Shown here: positions 1 to 5,085 of the stretch, piece by piece
Numbering within the stretch: the stretch's first letter is position 1
Layout: each line of letters opens with the position of its first letter
Source of the DNA: Rhodospirillaceae bacterium
GTDB taxonomy: Bacteria; Pseudomonadota; Alphaproteobacteria; Rhodospirillales; Magnetovibrionaceae
Reading direction: 5' to 3'
Length of the DNA stretch: 6,936 nt
Assembly (NCBI GenBank): GCA_029881835.1
Contig: JAOULV010000076.1
Span: 1 to 6,936 of the forward strand
The notes under the pieces: model-generated
Told to the model about the DNA's origin: nothing
The model's database searches: none
Seen by the model: only the letters and a program-made list of their open reading frames with translations
Position numbers and translations under genes: made by a program

Positions 1-1298
1 TCGGCCTTGTTTCGGGGGCGTGTTTTTCAGAATTTGGCCTTGATGTTATTTGTGTCGATAAAGATGAAAATAAAATAGCCAGCATAAAAAAAGGCGTAAT
101 GCCGATTTATGAACCGGGCCTTGATGACTTGGTAGAAAAAAATATTCGTGGTGGACGTTTGAGCTTTACCACCGACTTGGCATCAGCGGTAAAGGGCGCC
201 AAAGCGGTATTTATTGCGGTTGGCACCCCAACCAGACGCGGCGGCGGACATGCCGACCTTAGTTATGTCTATGCCGCGGCCGAAGAAATAGCCGATGCCA
301 TGGATGGCTATACGGTGGTGGTTACAAAATCAACCGTTCCGGTTGGCACCGGTGACGAGGTCGAACGTATTATTCGCAAACGCCGCCCCGATGCCGATTT
401 TGATGTTGTCTCAAACCCCGAATTTTTGCGCGAAGGTTCGGCCATAGCCGATTTCACCCATCCCGACCGCGTGGTAATCGGCACCGAAAGCGCGCGCGCA
501 AAAGAGGTCATGCGCGAACTTTACCGCCCGTTATCGTTAATCGAGGCGCCGATTGTTTTTACCTCGCGGGTTTCTTCGGAATTGATAAAGTATGCGGCCA
601 ATACATTTTTAGCCACCAAAATTACATTTATTAACGAAATTGCCGACCTTTGTGAAAAGGTTGATGCCGATGTGCATGACGTTGCCCGTGGCATTGGCCT
701 TGATGGGCGCATCGGAAAAAAATTCCTCCATGCCGGGCCTGGTTATGGCGGTTCATGCTTTCCCAAAGACACCATGGCATTGGTTCATACCGCACGTGAT
801 GTCGGCTCCCCGTTAAGTATTGTCGAAGCGGTGGTTGAAGTTAATGCCAAACGTAAAGCATCAATGGTGGATAGGGTAATCAAAGCCTGCGGCGGTTCGT
901 TAAAGGGAAAAACAATTGCCGTATTGGGATTAACCTTTAAGCCCAATACCGATGATATGCGCGATAGCCCCAGCCTTGATATAGTTCCGGCGATTATTGC
1001 CGCTGGCGCCACCGTGCGCGCGTTTGATCCGGAAGGAATGGATGAAGCCAAGTCAATGATGCAAGGGGTTGAATGGTGCGATGAAACATACTGCACCATG
1101 GAAAACGCCGATGCATTGGTAATAATTACCGAATGGAATGCATTTCGTGGCCTTGACCTTGAGCGGGTCAAAAAAATAATGAATGCACCAGTGATGGTTG
1201 ACCTTAGGAACATTTATGAACCTACCGAAATGTATGAAGCCGGGTTTGATTATTATTGTATCGGGCGTGCGCGGATTGAGCCGAAAAACAAACAATAA
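1..1298 (+). CDS. ugd: UDP-glucose 6-dehydrogenase, 5'-truncated
   Basis: Cytosolic enzyme that oxidises UDP-glucose to UDP-glucuronate with two NAD+, supplying acidic sugar for surface polysaccharides. The frame is open from base 3, before the first in-window ATG (99), and reads GLVSGACFSEFG, the end of the family's N-terminal dinucleotide-binding motif. The true start therefore lies about 11 codons upstream, and ATG 99 (in MPIYEPGLDDLV) is internal. Numbering from that Met, I see GTPTRRGGGHADLSYVY near 42-58, NPEFLREGSAIADF near 106-119, KITFINE at 174-180 and the catalytic-cysteine motif GPGYGGSCFPKDT (Cys codon 756-758). The C-terminal UDP-binding domain has GLTFKPNTDDMRDSP. About 431 codons are present, so the full protein would be about 440 residues, normal for the family. 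It ends with TAA and pgm follows after 12 bases, suggesting one operon. Identification is firm; only the 5' end is missing. Confidence 0.96.
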   Translation, partial: GLVSGACFSEFGLDVICVDKDENKIASIKKGVMPIYEPGLDDLVEKNIRGGRLSFTTDLASAVKGAKAVFIAVGTPTRRGGGHADLSYVYAAAEEIADAMDGYTVVVTKSTVPVGTGDEVERIIRKRRPDADFDVVSNPEFLREGSAIADFTHPDRVVIGTESARAKEVMRELYRPLSLIEAPIVFTSRVSSELIKYAANTFLATKITFINEIADLCEKVDADVHDVARGIGLDGRIGKKFLHAGPGYGGSCFPKDTMALVHTARDVGSPLSIVEAVVEVNAKRKASMVDRVIKACGGSLKGKTIAVLGLTFKPNTDDMRDSPSLDIVPAIIAAGATVRAFDPEGMDEAKSMMQGVEWCDETYCTMENADALVIITEWNAFRGLDLERVKKIMNAPVMVDLRNIYEPTEMYEAGFDYYCIGRARIEPKNKQ

Positions 1299-1301
1299 GG
1301 A
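1297..1301 (+). promoter_or_regulatory. Shine-Dalgarno for the mutase gene
   Basis: AAGGA overlaps the ugd stop codon and lies 9 bases before the ATG at 1311. It is a well-placed ribosome binding site that supports this start and close coupling of the two genes. Confidence 0.7.
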
Positions 1302-1310
1302 AAATTATTA

Positions 1311-2705
1311 ATGTCTGATGCGCATGTCTTGGACCCAACTATCTTGCGTGAATATGATATTCGCGGTGTGGTCGACGAAGATTTTTCCGCCATTGATGTG
1401 GCCGCAATTGGCTGGGCATTTGCAACCATAGTTAAAGAGGGCGGTGGTTCGCGTGTTGCGGTTGGCTATGATGGCAGGCTTTCATCACCCGGGCTTGAAC
1501 AATCAATGGTGGCTGGCCTTTCCCTTGCGGGCGTTGATGTTTTGCGCGTCGGTCTCGGCCCTAGCCCAATGCTTTATTATGCTGGCGCAACCGAAGAAGT
1601 TGACGCGGCGGTAATGATAACAGGCTCACACAACCCGCCCGAATATAACGGCATTAAAATGAGCATCGGTGGGAATTCGTTTTATGGTGACGATATACAA
1701 CGTTTGGGGAAAATTTGCGCCAGTGGAGATTTTGTCCAAGGCAATGAGCCGGGCAATATCGAAAGCACCAAAGTATTTACTGCTTATGTGGAGCGCATTC
1801 TTTCTGATTATCGGGGTACAAAAAACCTGAAAGTTGCGTGGGATCCGGCCAATGGGGCGGCAGGCGAAGCGGTTAGCGAATTGGTGAAAAAGCTTCCCGG
1901 TCAACATTTTTTAATTAATGAAAAAATTGATGGAAACTTTCCCGCCCATCACCCTGACCCGACGGTTGAAAAAAATCTTGAACAGTTAAAAGCATTGGTA
2001 GCCGAAAATGAATGCGATCTTGGTTTTGGTTTTGACGGTGACGGCGATAGGATTGGTGTGATTGATGGCAAGGGCAGGGTTTTATGGGGCGATCAGATAA
2101 TGGTTTTGCTGGCCCGCGAAGTTTTGGCCGATGAACCGGGTGCCACCATAATTGCCGATGTAAAAGCAAGTCAGGCATTTTTTGATGCCATAACTGAAAT
2201 GGGTGGCAACCCGATTATGTGGAAAACCGGACATTCATTGATAAAAACAAAAATGGTTGAAACCGGCGCGCCGCTGGCAGGCGAGATGAGCGCGCATATA
2301 TTTTTCAAGCATCGTTATTATGGTTTTGATGACGCACTTTATGCTGCGGTCAGGCTTCTTTCAATCGTTGCTTCAAGCGATAAGTCATTGGCCGATATGC
2401 GCGATGAATTGCCGCAAATGATAAACACCCCGGAAATTCGCTTTGATTGCCCGGAAGAAAGAAAGTTTGCCGTGGTGGATGAGGTAAAATCACGCCTTCA
2501 GGGCAGGGAGGGCATAAGTGTAAACGACATTGATGGCGTAAGGGTTTTATCCGATGACGGATGGTGGTTGTTGCGCGCATCCAATACGCAGGCCGTATTG
2601 GTGGCAAGATGTGAATCGGAAAGTGAAGAAGGGCTTGCCCGCCTTAAATCAACGCTCAGTGAAGAGCTTGAAAAAAGCGGAGTAAGCGTTCCAGACCTTG
2701 GCTAG
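1311..2705 (+). CDS. algC: Phosphomannomutase/phosphoglucomutase
   Basis: Alpha-D-phosphohexomutase that interconverts 6-phosphate and 1-phosphate forms of glucose or mannose through a phosphoserine intermediate in the cytosol. The 464-residue length matches the bifunctional PMM/PGM (AlgC-type) group. The four family landmarks are in order: YDIRG near 15-19; phosphoserine loop TGSHNPPEYNG with Ser106; metal-binding loop DGDGDR with Asp242, Asp244 and Asp246; sugar-specificity loop GEMSAH at 324-329. The C-terminal phosphate-binding loop RASNT is at 422-426. No catalytic residue is missing. The ATG start has a good Shine-Dalgarno. The neighbour ugd suggests the main role is supplying glucose-1-phosphate for UDP-glucose and UDP-glucuronate, though mannose-1-phosphate for GDP-mannose is equally possible because the family is usually bifunctional. 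The symbol is by family; pgm or manB may be used in related genomes. Confidence 0.93.
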   Translation: MSDAHVLDPTILREYDIRGVVDEDFSAIDVAAIGWAFATIVKEGGGSRVAVGYDGRLSSPGLEQSMVAGLSLAGVDVLRVGLGPSPMLYYAGATEEVDAAVMITGSHNPPEYNGIKMSIGGNSFYGDDIQRLGKICASGDFVQGNEPGNIESTKVFTAYVERILSDYRGTKNLKVAWDPANGAAGEAVSELVKKLPGQHFLINEKIDGNFPAHHPDPTVEKNLEQLKALVAENECDLGFGFDGDGDRIGVIDGKGRVLWGDQIMVLLAREVLADEPGATIIADVKASQAFFDAITEMGGNPIMWKTGHSLIKTKMVETGAPLAGEMSAHIFFKHRYYGFDDALYAAVRLLSIVASSDKSLADMRDELPQMINTPEIRFDCPEERKFAVVDEVKSRLQGREGISVNDIDGVRVLSDDGWWLLRASNTQAVLVARCESESEEGLARLKSTLSEELEKSGVSVPDLG

Positions 2706-3105
2706 TAAAACGACAACGCTTTTTATTTATGGCACCTTGTTAGATGAAGACGTTTCATCAAGGGTGGTAATGGAAACTTTTCGCGTAATCCCGGCAAGCC
2801 TGCATGACTACCGCGCGGTTTATGCCGAAGGTCATTCTTATCCCGGCATAATCAAAGAAATCGGTTCGGTTGCAAGCGGCGGAATTATTCGTGGGCTTTC
2901 TGAAAAAGCCATATCAAGATTGGAATATTTTGAAGGCGAGAATTATTTCCTTGAGACAACAAATGTTGATGTCATGGGAAGACCGGAAGACGCATTTTTA
3001 TTTGTCCCCGGTTCAGGGATAAGACTTTCAAGCAAAACATGGGAACTGGTTGAATGGCGCCGCCGTCACAAGGCAGCGTATCTGGACAGGTATTTTAAAC
3101 GCTAG
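2698..3105 (+). CDS. Gamma-glutamylcyclotransferase (AIG2/GGCT-like) family protein
   Basis: A 135-residue cytosolic protein of the GGCT/AIG2 fold. It shows the N-terminal signature LFIYGTLLD (8-16), which forms the substrate-binding loop in this family. It also has LEYFEGENY (75-83), where Glu79 fits the conserved acid of the cyclotransferase site. Family members release 5-oxoproline from gamma-glutamyl compounds, but many bacterial ones have no proven substrate, so the reaction is not assigned. The start must be TTG at 2698: an in-frame TAA lies at 2683-2685, and the next TTG falls inside the YGTLL motif. The start overlaps the mutase stop by 8 bases (TTGGCTAG). The nearest upstream GGAG (2679-2682) is 15 bases away, too far to be strong, so translation probably depends on ribosomes finishing the mutase gene. 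It is the last gene of its strand's run. Family call is good; substrate unknown. Confidence 0.85.
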   Translation: MASKTTTLFIYGTLLDEDVSSRVVMETFRVIPASLHDYRAVYAEGHSYPGIIKEIGSVASGGIIRGLSEKAISRLEYFEGENYFLETTNVDVMGRPEDAFLFVPGSGIRLSSKTWELVEWRRRHKAAYLDRYFKR

Positions 3106-3109
3106 CTAG
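3102..3109. repeat. Palindrome CTAGCTAG joining two convergent stop codons
   Basis: The TAG of the GGCT-like gene (3103-3105) directly abuts the reverse-strand TAG of the carboxypeptidase gene (complement of 3106-3108). The two stops form a perfect 8-base palindrome with no base between the genes. There is no GC-rich stem plus U-tract here, so it is not a terminator by itself. Confidence 0.8.
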
Positions 3110-4374
3110 TTTGCGTTGATTGAGGCAACTTCCAGCGGAAGGGTCACCTTGACCTCGAGACAATCCATTTTCTTTTTTTCAAGGAAATTGCACGCCCGAT
3201 AGGCGGATTGCTTGGCCACGCCAACAATCTGCGCACGGTAAAGAACTTTTCCGCTCTTTTTGTGTAAGGGGGCAATGTATATTTCCCCTTTGGCAAGATA
3301 AGACGGCACCATGCCGATAGCCTTGGCCGCTATATCGATTGCGGGCTGGCGTTGTTTGTATGCGCCAACCTGAACCCCCCAAACGGTCTGCCCATTTTTT
3401 GCGGGGCCATTTTTTGCGTTGATTGTGGTTTTTGCGGCCCAATCATTAGCCGCAGCAATGCTTGGTGCGGGTTTGATATTTTCCGCAGTGTTAGCGGCCA
3501 CGCGTTGGTCAAGTTTGGCAAAGCTTTTGTTTAACAGCGTTGTCATATGCTTGTTTCTTTCTCTGGCGGAATTACCACCAAGAACAACACCAACAAGGCG
3601 TCTATCGCCACGATTAACCGATGTGACCAAATTGAAGCCCGATGCGCGAATGTATCCGGTTTTTATTCCGTCCGTTCCTTCATACGATGTAAGCAACGAG
3701 TTGTGGGTTTTGTGCGAGGTTCCTTCAAAAACGAATTTTGTTTGTGAAAATACGCCATAGTATTGCGGGTAATCACGATGTAGCGCTATTGCCAACCGTG
3801 AAAGGTCGCGTGCGGTTGACGTCTGGGCACGATGGGGAAGGCCGGATGCATTTCTAAATGTGGTATTTTTCATGCCTAAATCACGTGCCCTGACGGTCAT
3901 CATCAAAGCGAATTTAGCTTCGGTTCCGCCCATGTGTTCGGCAACTGCGGTGGCAACATCATTGGCTGATTTTATGGCTATGGCCAAAATGGCATCTTTT
4001 ACGCTTATGGATTTTCCGGCGGCTATGCCCATTTTTGAAGCCGGTTGGCGTGCGGCGCGGCGGGAAAAAACAATTTTGTCATCAAAGCGCGTGCGACCTT
4101 CGTCAATCGCCTCAAACATAAGGTAAAGCGTCATCATCTTGGTCAGTGATGCCGGATAATTTCTGGTATCGGCGTTAACCGAATGCAAAACCTCTCCGCT
4201 TTCGGTATCAACCACAAAAGATGCATATTTGGCGTGGGCATCATTGGTTCCGAGCGCAAAAATAAACATTGCGGCCACGGCCAGCAAAATGCCAACGCCT
4301 TGCATGCGCGCATACACGCGCCCAATTGTTTTATTGGATAATAATTTTATCAAACTTACGGTGCTTCCATCCAT
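3106..4374 (-). CDS. D-alanyl-D-alanine carboxypeptidase (peptidase S11) with C-terminal SPOR domain
   Basis: Periplasmic penicillin-binding protein that removes the terminal D-alanine of peptidoglycan pentapeptides. In numbering from the ATG at 4374 (422 residues), a hydrophobic segment near 27-41 ends in AHA|K (46-49), a plausible signal-peptidase site. The catalytic domain holds all three active-site motifs: SLTK (Ser76, Lys79), SAN (136-138) and KTG (238-240). An Ala/Asn/Lys-rich linker near 290-330 leads to a SPOR domain (about 331-410, beginning WGVQVGAYKQRQ), a module that binds denuded septal glycan. There is no sign of the beta-rich domain and amphipathic tail of E. coli PBP5. This suggests septal targeting by SPOR instead, a layout known in Alphaproteobacteria. 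A TTG just before the ATG (4377) is also possible and adds one residue; Shine-Dalgarno spacing fits both. It is divergent from clpS and convergent with the GGCT-like gene. Confidence 0.92.
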   Translation of the reverse strand: MDGSTVSLIKLLSNKTIGRVYARMQGVGILLAVAAMFIFALGTNDAHAKYASFVVDTESGEVLHSVNADTRNYPASLTKMMTLYLMFEAIDEGRTRFDDKIVFSRRAARQPASKMGIAAGKSISVKDAILAIAIKSANDVATAVAEHMGGTEAKFALMMTVRARDLGMKNTTFRNASGLPHRAQTSTARDLSRLAIALHRDYPQYYGVFSQTKFVFEGTSHKTHNSLLTSYEGTDGIKTGYIRASGFNLVTSVNRGDRRLVGVVLGGNSARERNKHMTTLLNKSFAKLDQRVAANTAENIKPAPSIAAANDWAAKTTINAKNGPAKNGQTVWGVQVGAYKQRQPAIDIAAKAIGMVPSYLAKGEIYIAPLHKKSGKVLYRAQIVGVAKQSAYRACNFLEKKKMDCLEVKVTLPLEVASINAN

Positions 4375-4384
4375 CAAGACGGAA

Positions 4385-4392
4385 CCCCTCCC
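4385..4392 (-). promoter_or_regulatory. Shine-Dalgarno for the carboxypeptidase
   Basis: On the reverse strand this reads GGGAGGGG, ending 10 bases before the ATG at 4374 and 7 bases before the alternative TTG at 4377. It is strong and purine-rich. It supports a start at one of these two codons rather than the later Met beginning MQGVGILLAV. Confidence 0.65.
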
Positions 4393-4504
4393 AATTTAGT
4401 TCTTAAAACCGACCCACAAAGGCAAAAAGCCCCAGATAGCTATAACATACTGCCAATACGCATATAATAAAGCGTTAAAAAGCAGCGTTTTCCAGTCACA
4501 ATCT

Positions 4505-4524
4505 TGTATAATTGGCACTGCCAA
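4505..4524. promoter_or_regulatory. TATAAT -10-like box overlapping inverted repeat TTGGCA-c-TGCCAA
   Basis: A perfect TATAAT (4507-4512, + strand) shares its last base with a perfect 6+6 inverted repeat (4512-4517 and 4519-4524, one-base centre). On the opposite strand 4505-4510 reads TATACA. Such overlap is typical of an operator placed on a promoter, but no good -35 box stands 16-18 bases upstream on the + strand. Arms this short can arise by chance, so the call is tentative. Confidence 0.25.
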
Positions 4525-4598
4525 GGCCGCGGCAATCGTCGCCTCGAAAGCAAATTAAACGGTTAAAATTTAATAAATACAAATACTTATAGCATAAA

Positions 4599-4627
4599 CT
4601 TGCCAGATACACCATCCATCCCCATAT
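4599..4627 (+). promoter_or_regulatory. Candidate heat-shock (RpoH/sigma-32) promoter of clpS-clpA
   Basis: CTTGCCA (4599-4605) and CCCCATAT (4620-4627) are separated by 14 bases. The second element matches the sigma-32 -10 consensus CCCCATNT at every defined position. The first keeps the CTTG core of the -35 consensus CTTGAAA. An A+T-rich block lies directly upstream, as an UP element would. Transcription would start near 4634-4636, giving a leader of about 80 bases before the clpS GTG. A heat-shock promoter suits a protein-unfolding operon. As a housekeeping promoter, TTGCCA (4600-4605) and TATCAT (4625-4630) would need a 19-base spacer, a poorer fit. Confidence 0.5.
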
Positions 4628-4702
4628 CATTTGAAGGCGTTCCTATCCCTGCAAAATGGCTGTATCATTGCCCCAAGACGTAGAGATTCGACCAATTTTG
4701 AT

Positions 4703-4706
4703 GGAG
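4703..4706 (+). promoter_or_regulatory. Shine-Dalgarno for clpS
   Basis: GGAG stands 10 bases before the GTG at 4717. It decides the start: an in-frame TGA at 4699-4701 rules out any earlier start. Confidence 0.6.
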
Positions 4707-4716
4707 TCCTTTAAGC

Positions 4717-5079
4717 GTGAGCGACAAAAAGCGCACCATAAATAATTCCGACCAACCCGGAAACGGCGACGGCGACGATCGGGGCGAAACCGGGATTGCG
4801 CTCAAAACCAGACCGCGGACGAAAAAACCGTCCATGTACAAGGTTTTGATGCTCAACGACGACTACACCCCGATGGAGTTTGTCATTCACGCATTAGAAC
4901 GGTTTTTTGGCAAAACCCATGATGAGGCCATGGCCATAATGCTTCATGTTCACACCAAAGGCGTCGGTCTTTGTGGTGTTTATACCTATGAAGTTGCCGA
5001 AATGAAGGCATCACAAGTTATGGATATGGCGGCCCACCATCAACACCCCCTTCAATGCACGGTGGAAAAGGACGGTTAA
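4717..5079 (+). CDS. clpS: ATP-dependent Clp protease adaptor ClpS
   Basis: Small cytosolic adaptor that binds destabilising N-terminal residues and delivers such substrates to the N-domain of ClpA. The protein has 120 residues. A polar, acidic, probably flexible N-terminal stretch (1-37, rich in Asn, Gly and Asp) precedes the ClpS fold, which starts at PSMYKVLMLNDDYTPMEF (38-55). By alignment to the E. coli protein from memory, the N-degron pocket residues Asn47, Asp48, Thr51, Met53 and His79 (in MLHVHTKG) are all kept. This suggests ordinary recognition of bulky N-terminal residues. The C-terminus HPLQCTVEKDG is typical. It starts with GTG, the only possible start after the in-frame TGA at 4699-4701. 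clpA follows after 6 bases, so the two are co-transcribed, probably from the heat-shock-like promoter upstream. Confidence 0.96.
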   Translation: MSDKKRTINNSDQPGNGDGDDRGETGIALKTRPRTKKPSMYKVLMLNDDYTPMEFVIHALERFFGKTHDEAMAIMLHVHTKGVGLCGVYTYEVAEMKASQVMDMAAHHQHPLQCTVEKDG

Positions 5080-5085
5080 GAACAA

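Larger units (their letters stand above)
4375..4716. other. Divergent intergenic control region
   Basis: This 342-base stretch separates the carboxypeptidase gene from clpS and is the only sizeable non-coding segment in the window. I see no tRNA, structured RNA of a known class, transposon end or long ORF. From left to right it contains the carboxypeptidase Shine-Dalgarno, a TATAAT at 4463-4468 with no -35 partner, and a second TATAAT at 4507-4512 overlapping a short inverted repeat. Then come a block at about 4548-4598 with roughly 80% A+T, a heat-shock-like promoter at 4599-4627, and the clpS leader with its Shine-Dalgarno. A convincing promoter for the carboxypeptidase was not found. The best candidate is TTGCCG (complement of 4530-4535) and TATACA (complement of 4505-4510), with a long 19-base spacer. 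Confidence 0.75.

Noticed and set aside
99..101. ATG 99 as the start of ugd
   Set aside because: The frame is open back to base 3 and encodes the conserved GLVSGACFSEFG stretch of the NAD-binding motif, so this Met is internal and the gene starts upstream of the window.
785..1213. 142-codon ORF antisense to ugd
   Set aside because: The + strand frame encodes the conserved C-terminal domain of UDP-glucose dehydrogenase; the reverse frame has no family signature.
3129..3180. Possible + strand terminator inside the 3' end of the carboxypeptidase gene: CTTCC-agc-GGAAG, GGTCA-cct-TGACC, then a T-rich tract
   Set aside because: The stems are only 5 bp, and the T-rich tract (from about 3167) starts some 12 bases after the second stem, not directly after it. 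The T tract is explained by Lys codons of the opposite-strand gene.
3419..3760. 113-codon ORF antisense to the carboxypeptidase gene
   Set aside because: It lies wholly within a gene with intact catalytic motifs, shows no recognisable domain and is best explained as a shadow frame.
4463..4468. TATAAT as a + strand promoter
   Set aside because: No sequence resembling TTGACA lies 16-18 bases upstream, and the region is A+T-rich, where such boxes are common.
4513..4530. Sigma-54 promoter suggested by TGGCAC
   Set aside because: The required TTGC at the matching spacing is absent; the corresponding bases read AGGC.
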